DNA of 64,000 nt. It comes from Verrucomicrobiota bacterium (lineage in GTDB: Bacteria; Verrucomicrobiota; Verrucomicrobiia; Opitutales; Opitutaceae). This document shows, piece by piece, positions 17,151 to 25,944 of this stretch (its first letter is position 1; every line of letters begins with the position of its first letter). The position numbers and the translations under genes are program-made. The notes beneath the pieces were generated by a model. It was not told where the DNA came from, did no database searches, and saw only the letters and a program-made list of their open reading frames with translations. The stretch covers positions 1 through 64,000 of the forward strand of contig JAEYWP010000025.1 in assembly GCA_023428905.1 (NCBI GenBank). Reading direction: 5' to 3'.

Positions 17151-17215
17151 GTACTTGCACCACAGAGTACCAGACCTCTGTGGAAGGGGCACAACGTGTT
17201 GATCGTTGAAAAGGA
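17112..17215 (-). ncRNA. Candidate structured small RNA or leader with three hairpins
   Basis: In the 411-base gap between the tesA-like gene and the PEP-CTERM gene, the minus strand can form three consecutive hairpins. The first pairs CAACG with CGTTG (17192-17208). The second pairs CCACAGAG with CTCTGTGG (17160-17183, perfect 8-bp stem). The third is a 13-bp stem at 17121-17150 ending in a U-rich tract, the terminator listed separately. The last stem is fully paired only on the minus strand, where one position is G-U; on the plus strand it would be C-A. This suits an independent small RNA or the 3' end of the tesA transcript. The open frames here do not look coding. Confidence 0.4.
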
Positions 17216-17395
17216 ACGGGCTGCAAAACCGCGCACCCGAGGGTGAAGGCGCGTTCTTGCGAGCTGGGGTGAAAGGGGAGCAGGCTGCGGCCGCTTCAAT
17301 GGCAGGGGGCAAAAGCGGCGGCGGGGGACGGACCAAAGATGGGCCCGAACGTACCTAGCGGCAAGTGCGTTTACGGAAGATTTACAGCGGTGCGC

Positions 17396-18061
17396 TTAAG
17401 GCGACGTCGGCAAAGGCGCCTTGGCGTCGGGCTGCCACTGCTGTTTGGGCCCCAAGAGAGGTTCCAGGACCTGCCAGACCGTGTCGGCGATCACGGCGTG
17501 TCCTCGCGCATTGGGGTGGATCAGGTCGGGTTGGTTCATTTCCGGAATGCCTCCCACGCTTTCGAGGATGAACGGGATGAAACCGAGGTCATTCTTCTTC
17601 GCGAGCGCGGGGTAGATCTCGCTGAAGGCTTTGGTGTACGCCTCGCCCATGCTTGGGGGCATGAACATGCCGCCGAGGATGATCTTCACCTGCGGATTCT
17701 TGGCCCGCACCCGATCGATGATGGCCTGCAGGTTTTCTTGCGCGACGGCGGGCTGGAGGCCCCGGAGACCGTCGTTGCCACCCAGCGCGAGGACAAAAAT
17801 GTCGACCGGCTGCCGCAGGATCCAATCGATCCGACGCAGGCCCCCGGCGGTGGTCTCGCCGCTGAGCCCGGCATTGACCACCCGGTAGGGAAGCTTGTGC
17901 TCATCGATCCGCTTCTGGATCAGTCCGGGGAAGGCGAGACTGTTGTCCTCCAACCCGTAACCGGCAGTCAGGCTGTCGCCGAAAAAGAGGATGGTCTTGG
18001 ATGTATCCGCGGCGCTGAGCATGACAGCCGAGGCGAGGAAGAGCAAAAGGGTGCGAAGCAT
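17396..18061 (-). CDS. tesA: TesA-like SGNH esterase / lysophospholipase L1
   Basis: 221-residue periplasmic SGNH hydrolase. A signal peptide (LRTLLLFLASAVMLSAAD) is followed by block I GDSLTAGYGL with nucleophile Ser30, block II GLSGETTAGG, block III LGGNDGLRG and block V DLIHPNARGH carrying the Asp and His. The family hydrolyses thioesters, esters and lysophospholipids. I chose the ATG at 18061 because it starts directly at the signal peptide; an upstream in-frame start at 18112 adds a basic stretch. The gene is divergent from the ybbA/ybbP-like genes with about 50 bases between them, the arrangement seen in E. coli. Confidence 0.9.
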   Translation of the reverse strand: MLRTLLLFLASAVMLSAADTSKTILFFGDSLTAGYGLEDNSLAFPGLIQKRIDEHKLPYRVVNAGLSGETTAGGLRRIDWILRQPVDIFVLALGGNDGLRGLQPAVAQENLQAIIDRVRAKNPQVKIILGGMFMPPSMGEAYTKAFSEIYPALAKKNDLGFIPFILESVGGIPEMNQPDLIHPNARGHAVIADTVWQVLEPLLGPKQQWQPDAKAPLPTSP

Positions 18062-18110
18062 ACGGGCAAGTTGCGTACGGACCCGGATGCGGTTTGTTCC
18101 GAGCCCTCGC

Positions 18111-18812
18111 ATGAGTGTTCAATCCATGCTGAAAGTCCAGCAGCTGACCAAAACCTACGCCACCGCCCATGGGCCACTCACCGTGCTCCGTGGAGTCGAC
18201 TTTGACCTCGGCGCGGCCGACACCCTCGCCATCGTGGGCCCATCGGGCTCGGGCAAGACCACGCTGCTCAGCCTTTGCGCAGGGCTCGACCAGCCTTCGT
18301 CCGGGACGGTCACCCTGGCGGGAGAGGAGATCGCGCGACTGGACGAGGACCGGCGCGCGCTCGTGCGCAACGCGCATGTGGGTTTCGTCTTCCAGAACTT
18401 CCAGCTGATCCCGACTCTCACTGCGCTGGAAAACGTGCTGGTGCCGCTCGAGCTGCGTGGGGAAAGCGGCGGGGAGAAGGAGGCGATGGCGCTGCTCGAT
18501 CGGGTCGGTCTGGGTGCACGCCTCGACCACTACCCGGTGCAGCTTTCCGGGGGCGAACAGCAGCGGGTCGCGCTGGCACGGGCCTTTATCAACCGCCCCA
18601 AGATCCTTTTCTGCGATGAGCCCACCGGAAATCTGGATGCCGCCACCGCCCACACCGTGGTTGAGCTGATCTTCGGCCTGAACCGGGAGAAAGGCACCAC
18701 GCTGGTCCTCGTGACACATGACCCCGAGCTCGCCCGGCGCTGCCGCAGCACCCTGCGGTTGAAGGGTGGGGAAGTGGTGAGGGACGACGTCGTGGTTGCC
18801 GCGCACCCATGA
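18111..18812 (+). CDS. ybbA: ABC transporter ATP-binding protein, YbbA/LolD type
   Basis: 233-residue ATPase of the MacB/LolD class. Walker A is GPSGSGKTT around residue 43, the Q-loop is VGFVFQNFQL, the signature is LSGGEQQRVALARAF and Walker B is ILFCDEPTGNLD. It overlaps the permease gene by 4 bases (ATGA), so the two form one transporter. The start could be the ATG at 18111 or at 18126; neither has a strong ribosome site. The divergent TesA-like gene supports the YbbA assignment over LolD. In E. coli, YbbAP has been tied to membrane lipid or envelope metabolism, and its substrate here is not determined. Confidence 0.9.
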   Translation: MSVQSMLKVQQLTKTYATAHGPLTVLRGVDFDLGAADTLAIVGPSGSGKTTLLSLCAGLDQPSSGTVTLAGEEIARLDEDRRALVRNAHVGFVFQNFQLIPTLTALENVLVPLELRGESGGEKEAMALLDRVGLGARLDHYPVQLSGGEQQRVALARAFINRPKILFCDEPTGNLDAATAHTVVELIFGLNREKGTTLVLVTHDPELARRCRSTLRLKGGEVVRDDVVVAAHP

Positions 18813-21334
18813 GGTTTATCCTGCGCATGGCCTGGCGGGATTCACGACGCTCAAGGCGTCGGCTGATCCTGTATTCGCTTTCCGTGGTGCTCGGGATCGC
18901 GGCCCTGGTGGCCATCGGCTCCTTCACCGCCAACCTCCGCCAGGCGATTGAGGACCAGGCGAAAACCCTGCTCGGTGCGGACATCGCGGTGACGACCCGC
19001 GAAACCCTGTCACCCGCAGTGGAGGCGAGTCTCCGCGGCCTCGGAGGCGAGCAGGCGTCCGAGGTCACATTCGCCTCGATGGCGGTGTTTCCGCAAAGCG
19101 GGGGGCAGACGCGGCTGGTCACGATCCGCGCCCTCGAGGGAGGGTATCCTTTTTATGGCGACGTGACGACCGAGCCGGCGGGTGCGAGGGCAACGCTGGG
19201 GGGAAGTGTTTCCGCCCTCGTGGAGGAGACCCTCCTGGCGCAGTTTGGCGCCGCGGTGGGAGATCCGATCCAGCTCGGCCGCACCACCTTCACCATCGCC
19301 GGGGCATTAAAGAAGATTCCCGGCGATTCCGCGGCGGTGGCCATGCTTTCGCCCAGGGTGGTGATCTTGCGCCAGCACCTGGCTGACACCGGGCTGATCG
19401 GCCCGGGCAGCCTGGTGCGTTACCGCACCTATGTGAAGCTGCCGCCGGGCGCGGACGCAGAGGCCCTGGTATCCGGGCTGCGCGAGCGGTACCGAACAGA
19501 GCGGCTCGGGTTCGACACCATCGAGGAGCGCAAGCGGGAGCTTGGGCAGAGCCTGAAGAACGTGTACGCGTTCCTCAGTCTGATCGGCTTTGTCTCGCTC
19601 TTCCTCGGCGGCATCGGCGTGGCCAGCGCAATCTCGGTGTACGTGCGGCAGAAGGTGCCGACGGTGGCGGTGCTGCGGTGCCTCGGGGCGACCTCGCGAC
19701 AGGGTTTTGGTGTGTACCTCACCCAAGGCATCGCCCTCGGGGTGATCGGCGCGGTCGTGGGGGCGGCGCTCGGCATCGGTGTGCAGTTGTTGCTCCCCTT
19801 GGTGGTGAAGGGGCTCATGCCGGTCGACGTGACCTTTTTCATCTCCTGGCCCGCCGTGCTGCGCGGCATGGGCGCGGGCATGTTTATCTGTGTCGTCTTC
19901 ACCACCCTGCCGCTCCTGACGGTGCGCCGCATCTCGCCGCTGCTGGCGTTGCGCTCCGCCTTTGTGGAAGAGAACCGGCGCCCCGACCTCTGGCGCTGGG
20001 CGCTCTACGGCCTGATCGGTATCGCGGTGGTGGGTTTTGCCGTCTGGCAGACGGACAATTGGCAGGTGGGGCTGGGTTTTGCCGGTGGCCTGCTGGTGAC
20101 GCTGCTGATTCTGGCTGGTGTAGCCCGCCTCGTCTCGTGGCTCGCCCGGCGCTTCCTCGCCCGCGGGCTGCCCTACGTCTGGCGGCAGGGTATCGCCAAC
20201 CTGCACCGCCCCAACAATCGCACGGTGCTGCTGCTGGTATCCCTGGGACTGGGAACCTTTCTCCTGCTGATCCTCGGTCTGGCGCGTGAAACACTTCTGG
20301 AGCAGATCCGCGGTCGCGGAGCCGGGGACCGTCCCAACCTGCTGTTTTTCGACATTCAGGATGACCAGATCGACGGCGTGAACCGCAGCCTGAAGGAGGC
20401 AGGGGCTCCGGCGCGGGCCCAGGCGCCCATCGTCACGATGCGGATGCAGTCCTGGAAGGGGCGCCCGATCGAGGAGGTGCTCCAGGACAAATCGCTGCCG
20501 ATTCCCGTCTGGACCCTGCGGCGGGAGTATCGCTCGACCTTCCGCGATGGCCTGACCTCCACCGAGACGCTGGCCTCGGGTGACTTCACCGCGAGGGTCG
20601 ATGCGGATACATCTCCGGTGCCGATTTCCATTGAACAGGGCATCGCTCGCGACTTGCAGCTTGGCCTTGGGGACGAGGTGGTCTGGGACGTGCAGGGCGT
20701 GCCGGTGGCCTCGCGCATCACCAGTATCCGGACGGTGGACTGGCAGCGGCTCCAGCCGAATTTCTTCGTGGTCTTCCCCGCCGGCGTTTTGGAGGGGGCG
20801 CCCAAGTTTCACGTGGTGGCCGCCCGCGCCGGCACGCCCGCGGAATCAGCCCGCCTGCAGCAGCGAATTGTCCGCGAATTTCCCAATGTCTCCGCGGTGG
20901 ACCTTGCCCTCATCCTGCAGACCCTCGATGGCATCTTCAGCAAGGTGGAGTTCGTGATCCGTTTTATGGCGCTGTTCACCGTTGCAACGGGCGGGCTTGT
21001 CCTCGCTGGAGCGGTCCTGACTGGACGCTTCCAGCGGATCCGCGAGGCGGTGCTGCTGCGGACGCTCGGCGCCACCCGCCGCCAGCTGGTCCGCATTCAG
21101 CTCGCCGAATACGCGGTGCTGGGTGCACTGGCCGCAGTGACCGGCGGTTTGCTGGCGTTCGGCGGTAACGCCCTTATCGCCGCCTTTGTCTTCGAAGTCC
21201 CCGTGGTGGCGCCGATCGGGTTGCTCGTCACGGCGGTGGTCGGGATCACCGGTCTGACGGTCCTGGTCGGCATGCTCGCGAACCGGGGCGTGGCGACCCA
21301 CCCCCCGCTGGAGGTTCTGCGCCAGGAAACCTAG
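18809..21334 (+). CDS. ybbP: FtsX-like permease, YbbP type (two FtsX domains)
   Basis: 841-residue inner-membrane permease with the duplicated architecture of YbbP. A first membrane segment near residue 15 (LILYSLSVVLGIAALVAIG) precedes a large periplasmic domain. An FtsX domain follows (around VYAFLSLIGFVSLFLGGIGV), then a second large periplasmic domain and a second FtsX domain (FVIRFMALFTVATGGLVLAG). The protein ends VLRQET. It is the partner of the ATPase just upstream and sits in the cytoplasmic membrane, with no outer-membrane or adaptor gene alongside. Length and two-domain layout separate it from the shorter MacB-type permeases at 28210 and 29479. Confidence 0.92.
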   Translation: MRFILRMAWRDSRRSRRRLILYSLSVVLGIAALVAIGSFTANLRQAIEDQAKTLLGADIAVTTRETLSPAVEASLRGLGGEQASEVTFASMAVFPQSGGQTRLVTIRALEGGYPFYGDVTTEPAGARATLGGSVSALVEETLLAQFGAAVGDPIQLGRTTFTIAGALKKIPGDSAAVAMLSPRVVILRQHLADTGLIGPGSLVRYRTYVKLPPGADAEALVSGLRERYRTERLGFDTIEERKRELGQSLKNVYAFLSLIGFVSLFLGGIGVASAISVYVRQKVPTVAVLRCLGATSRQGFGVYLTQGIALGVIGAVVGAALGIGVQLLLPLVVKGLMPVDVTFFISWPAVLRGMGAGMFICVVFTTLPLLTVRRISPLLALRSAFVEENRRPDLWRWALYGLIGIAVVGFAVWQTDNWQVGLGFAGGLLVTLLILAGVARLVSWLARRFLARGLPYVWRQGIANLHRPNNRTVLLLVSLGLGTFLLLILGLARETLLEQIRGRGAGDRPNLLFFDIQDDQIDGVNRSLKEAGAPARAQAPIVTMRMQSWKGRPIEEVLQDKSLPIPVWTLRREYRSTFRDGLTSTETLASGDFTARVDADTSPVPISIEQGIARDLQLGLGDEVVWDVQGVPVASRITSIRTVDWQRLQPNFFVVFPAGVLEGAPKFHVVAARAGTPAESARLQQRIVREFPNVSAVDLALILQTLDGIFSKVEFVIRFMALFTVATGGLVLAGAVLTGRFQRIREAVLLRTLGATRRQLVRIQLAEYAVLGALAAVTGGLLAFGGNALIAAFVFEVPVVAPIGLLVTAVVGITGLTVLVGMLANRGVATHPPLEVLRQET

Positions 21335-21411
21335 CCTGCCGGACGGTCCGTCCCGCGCGGGCGCTTTGGGTCTTGTCGCGCCGCCGGGCGCTGCGGTTAA
21401 CTAGTCCCTTT

Positions 21412-21906
21412 ATGTCCCGTAACGTCGTCACTTTTCATTATACCCTCCGCGATCCCGAGGGTCGCCTGATTGATACCTCGGCCGGCGGTGCGCCAATCAG
21501 CTATCTCGAGGGTGCTGGGCAGATCATCGACGGGCTGGACGAGCAACTGCGTGGCGTTCCCGCCGGCACCAAGACCAAGGTCGAGGTGCCCGCGCGCAAG
21601 GCCTACGGCGAGCGTGACGAAGCGCAGGTGCAGAAGGTCCTGCGGGCACTGCTTCCGGTTGAAGGCGAACTCAAGATCGGGGACCAGTTCCAGGCCGGAC
21701 CCGACCCCTACGCCCCGATCGTCACCGTTTGCGGTATCGAAGGGGACGAGGTCTTGCTGGACGCCAACCATCCCCTCGCTGGAGTCGATCTCACCTTCGA
21801 GGTGGAGATCGTCGGCGTGCGTGCCTCGACTGCCGAAGAAGAGGCGCATGGCCACGTGCATCAGGGCGGCTGCGGCTGCGGCGGCAACGGTCAGTGCAAG
21901 GAGTGA
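21412..21906 (+). CDS. FKBP-type peptidyl-prolyl isomerase, SlyD-like
   Basis: 164-residue FKBP-fold prolyl isomerase of the SlyD class. The core motif begins VTFHYTLRDPEGRLIDTSAG, the active-site face is GAGQIIDGLDEQL, and an insert-in-flap domain lies in the middle. The C-terminus is metal-binding: HGHVHQGGCGCGGNGQC. The ATG at 21412 matches the usual MSRNVV start. Such proteins act as cytoplasmic folding catalysts and nickel or other metal chaperones. It lies 10 bases before the glucokinase gene, which may be co-transcribed. Confidence 0.92.
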   Translation: MSRNVVTFHYTLRDPEGRLIDTSAGGAPISYLEGAGQIIDGLDEQLRGVPAGTKTKVEVPARKAYGERDEAQVQKVLRALLPVEGELKIGDQFQAGPDPYAPIVTVCGIEGDEVLLDANHPLAGVDLTFEVEIVGVRASTAEEEAHGHVHQGGCGCGGNGQCKE

Positions 21907-21916
21907 CCTTCGGCCC

Positions 21917-22651
21917 ATGAAGATCCTCGGCATCGATATCGGCGGCTCCGCCCTCAAGGGGGCGCCGGTGGACACCCAGTCAGGCAAACTGCTCGCGGAG
22001 CGCTTTCGGGTGGAGACGCCGGCGAAGGCTTCCCCCAACGAAATGGCCGCGATGGTCGCCCAGATCGCGGCCCATTTCCGGTGGAAGGGTCCCATCGGAG
22101 TGGGTTTTCCCGGCGTCGTGCAGGAGTCCGTGGCCCGAACCGCGGCCAATCTCGACCGGCGCTTTATCGACTGTGACCTGGCCGCTCTTTTTTCGAAGGC
22201 CACCGGCTGCCGTGTTTCCGCCACGAACGATGCTGATGCGGCCGGTTTTGCGGAAATGACCTTTGGCGCCGGTCAGGGTCACCAGGGTGTTGTCCTGCTC
22301 CTCACCTTGGGAACCGGCGTGGGTTCGGCACTTTTCTACAACGGCGTGCTCTTTCCCAACAGTGAACTCGGCCACCTGCCGATGCGCGGCCGGGCCGCTG
22401 AGAAACGGGTCGCCGCTTCCGTCCGCTCCGCCCAGGGGCTGGGGTGGAAGGAGTGGGGCACACGGCTGGATGAATACCTGGCAGTGCTCGAGATGCTGCT
22501 CTGGCCGGAGTTGATCATCCTCGGCGGCGGGGTCAGTGCGAAGAGCGACAAGTTTTTCAAATACCTGAAGCGGCGGACGCCGGTGGTGCCCGCCGAATTC
22601 CTGAATGAGGCGGGGATTGTCGGGGCGGCGATGGCCGTGCCGAAGCGTTGA
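21917..22651 (+). CDS. ppgK: Polyphosphate glucokinase (ROK family)
   Basis: 244-residue ROK kinase resembling polyphosphate-glucose phosphotransferase, which makes glucose-6-phosphate using polyphosphate and sometimes ATP. It opens with ILGIDIGGSALKGA (phosphate-1 motif), has GVGFPGVVQ, the substrate loop NDADAAGFAEM, phosphate-2 LTLGTGVGSALF and ELGHLPMRGRA. The short length and the ELGHLP motif fit PpgK better than general ROK regulators. The protein lacks the ROK zinc CxCGxxGC motif, also typical of PpgK. Start is the ATG at 21917; a longer open frame upstream overlaps the FKBP gene. Confidence 0.88.
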   Translation: MKILGIDIGGSALKGAPVDTQSGKLLAERFRVETPAKASPNEMAAMVAQIAAHFRWKGPIGVGFPGVVQESVARTAANLDRRFIDCDLAALFSKATGCRVSATNDADAAGFAEMTFGAGQGHQGVVLLLTLGTGVGSALFYNGVLFPNSELGHLPMRGRAAEKRVAASVRSAQGLGWKEWGTRLDEYLAVLEMLLWPELIILGGGVSAKSDKFFKYLKRRTPVVPAEFLNEAGIVGAAMAVPKR

Positions 22652-22669
22652 GTGGTGGTACGTCGCCCG

Positions 22670-23650
22670 ATGTCCGCGTCCGTGTGTGTCCTCGGCCAGG
22701 GCCTGGCCGGCTCCCTTCTTGCCTGGGAGCTGATGCGCCGGGGGTTGCCGGTTGAGCTGCGCGACTGCGGCGCGCACCGCTCCTCCAGCGTCGGCGCCGG
22801 TATCATTAATCCAATTACAGGGCAGCGCCTGGTGGCGAGCTGGAGGGTGGGGGAATCCCTGCCGCTCGCCCTGCGGGTGTATCGCGAGTTGGAGAACACC
22901 CTGGGACGCCGCCTGGTGGAGCCGTTCCGCGTCTGGCGGACCTTCGCGACGCCGCGCGAGCGCGAGACCGCCCTGCGCAAGGCCGCCGCCGGCGAACTCG
23001 CCCCGTATGTGACGGAGGTGGGGGAGGAGGGGCTATGGATCGAGGGTGCGTACCGGGTGGATACACGGACCCTGGTGGAGGCCCTGGGTGAGCGTTTCCG
23101 CGCCTCCGGCATCCTTCGTGAAGGCACCGCCGCCGAACTCAGTCCGGACCCCGACGGTGGCACCATCGTCATCCGTGCCATCGGGGCGGGTGAGGTCGGG
23201 TTGCCCGAGTCGGCGCGGCTCGGTCTGCGCCTGGTCAGGGGCGAGATTCTTGCGGTGCGATCCCATCGCATCCGACCCGGCGTGATCCTGAACCGCGGTC
23301 ACTGGGTGCTCCCGGTGGATTCGGGCATCGCTCGTGTCGGAGCCACGTTTGAGGTGGATCGTGCCGACCTGGCGGTGACGGCCGCGGCGCGTGAGGTGTT
23401 GACCGAATCGGCTGTGGCTCAGTTGGGCGGACCGGTCGAGGTCGCCGAACAGGTCGCGGGCCTGCGCGTCACCACGCCTGACAAACGCCCCGTGGTGGGC
23501 TGGCTCGATTCGGGCCGCAAACTCGGGCTGCTCAACGGACTCGGTTCCAAGGGGGCGCTCCTGGCGCCGGTCTTGGCGGCGCAGTGGGCGGACCACCTGG
23601 CGGAGGGGGTGGCGTTCGATCCCGCGGTGGACCCGGCCCGTTTCCGCTGA
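22670..23650 (+). CDS. FAD-dependent oxidoreductase (DAO family)
   Basis: 326-residue flavoprotein of the D-amino-acid oxidase class. The dinucleotide-binding motif is VLGQGLAGSLLAWELMRRG at residues 6-24, with a typical GAGIINPITGQR loop afterwards. The C-terminal half contains GHWVLPVDSGIARVGATF and ends with an FAD-binding segment NGLGSKGALLAP. The substrate is not predictable; some relatives act on glycine or in tRNA-modification-like domains, but neither is supported here. Start at the ATG 22670; a GTG at 22652 would overlap the preceding stop region. It is close to, and probably co-transcribed with, ppgK. Confidence 0.82.
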   Translation: MSASVCVLGQGLAGSLLAWELMRRGLPVELRDCGAHRSSSVGAGIINPITGQRLVASWRVGESLPLALRVYRELENTLGRRLVEPFRVWRTFATPRERETALRKAAAGELAPYVTEVGEEGLWIEGAYRVDTRTLVEALGERFRASGILREGTAAELSPDPDGGTIVIRAIGAGEVGLPESARLGLRLVRGEILAVRSHRIRPGVILNRGHWVLPVDSGIARVGATFEVDRADLAVTAAAREVLTESAVAQLGGPVEVAEQVAGLRVTTPDKRPVVGWLDSGRKLGLLNGLGSKGALLAPVLAAQWADHLAEGVAFDPAVDPARFR

Positions 23651-23761
23651 CGGCGGCCGGTCGCACCTTGCCGGCCTCTTGCCGCAAGGGAGGGACGGTT
23701 GGGCGCAGGGGTGAGCTTAACGCTTGAAGGGTTGGGGCCGCTCGCGAAGAACGGGCGCCGC

Positions 23762-24835
23762 ATGCAGAGCCGCCGCGCCAAAGGAATGACCTTGCTCGCC
23801 GTCTGGGCGTTTGTCGGCTTCGTCCTCTCGGCGGAGGTCTACTTCAATCTCCGCGTCCGCGAACCGGACGTCTCTTTCGGGGCGGTGGCGATGCCCCAGT
23901 ACCTCCGCGTCGTGTATTGGGCCGCTCTCACGCCCATGGTCACCCGGCTGCGCCGGCTTGTCCCGCTCCACCGCGGACGCTGGGCCGGTGGCATCGCCTT
24001 TCATCTCACCGCCAGTTTTTTGGTGATGGCCGCCTTCTTCCTCGGGCGGATGCTCTTCATCCTGCTGCGGGAAGGGGAGTCGATGGCGGGTTTCTGGGAG
24101 ATGGCGCACCGGTCGTTCTTTGGCCGCAACATCATCGACATGGCCTTTTATTGGGCGGTGATCGCCTTCGGCCACATGCAGCAGCTCCAGCAGCGCGTGC
24201 GCAACGAGGCGGTCAAGGCCGCCCAGCTGGAGTCGCGGCTGATGGAGACGGAGCTCAAGGCGCTCAAGCAGCAGCTCCACCCGCATTTTCTCTTCAACAC
24301 CCTGAACACCATCGCGGTCCTGGTGCGGGAAAAGCGCAACGACGACGCCGTGCAACTGATCGCGAGACTGAGCTCGCTCCTCCGGATGTCGCTCGACGGC
24401 ACCCGCGTGCACGAGGTGACAGTGCGACAGGAGCTCGAGTTCTTGGAACCCTACCTGGAGATCCAGAAGGTGCGTTTCCAGGACCGGTTGACGGTGCGAC
24501 TCCGCATCGCCGAGGGCGCCCTGGACGCACGCATCCCCCACATGCTGCTGCAACCGCTGGTGGAGAACGCCATCGTCCACGGGGTGACGGCACGGAGCGA
24601 ACCCGGCACGGTGGAGATCCGGGGGGAGGCGCGAGACGGCGCCCTCCACCTCGAAGTGAGGGACGACGGGCCCGGTTTTGCCCATCCACCGGGGGGGCGG
24701 GTGCGCGAGGGTATCGGGATATCAAATACGAGGGAGAGACTGGCCAAGCTTTACGGCGCCCGGTGCCAGTTGTTGCTCCGCAGTGAACGCTCCGGTGGCG
24801 CCTGCGTTCAGGTGGTCCTTCCTTTCCGCACATGA
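23762..24835 (+). CDS. LytS/YehU-type sensor histidine kinase
   Basis: 357-residue membrane kinase. About four N-terminal membrane segments (LLAVWAFVGFVLSAEVYF, IAFHLTASFLVMAAFFLG and others) lead to a coiled region and the His_kinase domain motif LKQQLHPHFLFNTLNTIAVL around residue 170. An HATPase domain follows (PHMLLQPLVENAIVHG, DDGPGFAHPPGG). By family it autophosphorylates on His and passes phosphate to the LytTR regulator encoded directly downstream, whose start overlaps this stop. I prefer the ATG at 23762; a TTG at 23699 in frame would add 21 residues. The sensed signal is unknown. Confidence 0.9.
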   Translation: MQSRRAKGMTLLAVWAFVGFVLSAEVYFNLRVREPDVSFGAVAMPQYLRVVYWAALTPMVTRLRRLVPLHRGRWAGGIAFHLTASFLVMAAFFLGRMLFILLREGESMAGFWEMAHRSFFGRNIIDMAFYWAVIAFGHMQQLQQRVRNEAVKAAQLESRLMETELKALKQQLHPHFLFNTLNTIAVLVREKRNDDAVQLIARLSSLLRMSLDGTRVHEVTVRQELEFLEPYLEIQKVRFQDRLTVRLRIAEGALDARIPHMLLQPLVENAIVHGVTARSEPGTVEIRGEARDGALHLEVRDDGPGFAHPPGGRVREGIGISNTRERLAKLYGARCQLLLRSERSGGACVQVVLPFRT

Positions 24836-25641
24836 GCGAAGCCTCCGACTCGCTGCGGGTCCTGATCGTTGACGATGAGCCTGCGGCCCGGCGCGGCTTG
24901 CGCCTCCTCCTCGGCGAGCAGCCCGGCTATGTGGTGGTGGGGGAGGCGGCTCATGTCGATGAAGCGGCCGCGGCGGCGCGGGCGTTGCACCCCGATATTC
25001 TCCTGCTGGATGTGCAGATGCCGGGCCGCGACGGTTTCGACCTGCTGCGGATCCTCGGACCCGAGGCGGTGCCGGCGGTGATCTTCATCACCGCCTATGA
25101 CGAGCATGCGGTGCGGGCGTTTGAGGTGAATGCGGTCGACTACCTGCTCAAGCCCTTCGCGGACGCCCGGTTCTACGGCGCGCTTGCCCGGGCGCGCGAG
25201 ACGGTGCGTCAGCGGCGGACCGGCGCAGTGAATGAACGCCTCAACCGGCTGCTCCTCCATCTTGAGCAGGAGGCGCCCCCAGCTGCCGAAACGCGCGGCA
25301 CCCCTTTCTCGGATCGGATCCTGATCAAATCCTCGGGCGAGATCCTTTTCCTGAAGGTGCAGGACGTGGACTGGGTGGAGGCTGAGGGCGACTACATGGT
25401 TTTTCATGCGGGCGGGAAGTCCCACCTCCTGCGCGAAACCATGTCCCGTCTGGAGGAGCGTCTGGATCCGCGGCGTTTTGTGCGCATCCACCGCTCGACG
25501 ATTGTCAACATCGACCGGGTGCGGAAACTCACCCCGTCATTTGCGGGCGAATACGCGGTGGTGCTGGAGGACGGTACAAAATTGAAACTCAGCCGCAGTT
25601 ATCACGACCGGCTCCAGACCCTTCTCCGGCAGTCCCTCTAG
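24832..25641 (+). CDS. LytTR-family response regulator (LytR/AlgR type)
   Basis: 269-residue response regulator. The receiver domain begins LRVLIVDDEPAARRGLRLLL with the phosphoacceptor Asp60 in LLLDVQMPGRDGFD, and has ITAYDEHAVRAFEVNAVDYL at its C-terminal face. A Pro-containing linker joins it to a LytTR DNA-binding domain (VDWVEAEGDYMVFHAG, RRFVRIHRSTIVNIDRV). It is encoded in overlap with its histidine kinase. LytTR proteins bind paired 9-mers; the next intergenic region carries several such sites, so the efflux operon that follows is the likely target. Confidence 0.93.
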   Translation: MSEASDSLRVLIVDDEPAARRGLRLLLGEQPGYVVVGEAAHVDEAAAAARALHPDILLLDVQMPGRDGFDLLRILGPEAVPAVIFITAYDEHAVRAFEVNAVDYLLKPFADARFYGALARARETVRQRRTGAVNERLNRLLLHLEQEAPPAAETRGTPFSDRILIKSSGEILFLKVQDVDWVEAEGDYMVFHAGGKSHLLRETMSRLEERLDPRRFVRIHRSTIVNIDRVRKLTPSFAGEYAVVLEDGTKLKLSRSYHDRLQTLLRQSL

Positions 25642-25709
25642 GTCTGTGGTGACGCGCCGCATCCGTGGATGCCGGAATTGCCCTTCGTTCCACTCTTCCG
25701 GCTGGGCTG

Positions 25710-25891
25710 CCGTTCGTCACAACTGGCTGTAACTTTCACGGCCGTTCCGTGTTGTAGGGGAATGATCGCAGCACCGGCCCCCGTAGCCGCCCCGTCCCGT
25801 TTGTCCCCGCGTTCGTCGCGCCGGGCAGGCGATTCGTCGCAATACGGTTCACCGGCACGCCGTCGTTCCGCTAAGCCTTTTCCCGTTAGTA
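25710..25891 (+). promoter_or_regulatory. Cluster of LytTR/AlgR-like 9-bp elements
   Basis: Between the LytTR gene and the efflux operon there are several CGTT-type 9-mers. CCGTTCGTC at 25710-25718 equals the recalled AlgR recognition sequence. Others are CCGTTCCGT at 25742, GCGTTCGTC at 25809, CGATTCGTC at 25830, TCGTTCCGC at 25863 and CCGTTAGTA at 25883. The pair at 25809 and 25830 starts 21 bp apart, two helical turns, close to the spacing of LytTR direct-repeat sites. A further TCGTTCCGT lies at 26025. Binding is inferred. Confidence 0.45.
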
Positions 25892-25911
25892 GTAGACGTC
25901 AGTTGTGTTGT

Positions 25912-25944
25912 AGAGGGGCCGTTGTGGGCCCCTCTGCTTTTTTT
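25912..25944 (+). terminator. Strong Rho-independent terminator
   Basis: AGAGGGGCC and GGCCCCTCT form a perfect 9-bp stem around GTTGTG, followed by GCTTTTTTT. It lies 270 bases after the LytTR stop and 127 bases before macA. It may end a short RNA made from the intervening spacer, end the LytTR transcript, or act as a leader attenuator for the efflux operon. The rest of 25642-26071 has no convincing gene. Confidence 0.8.

Noticed and set aside
17007..17336. 109-codon minus-strand frame in the PEP-CTERM/tesA gap
   Set aside because: It runs through the three hairpins and terminator, and its composition is not protein-like.
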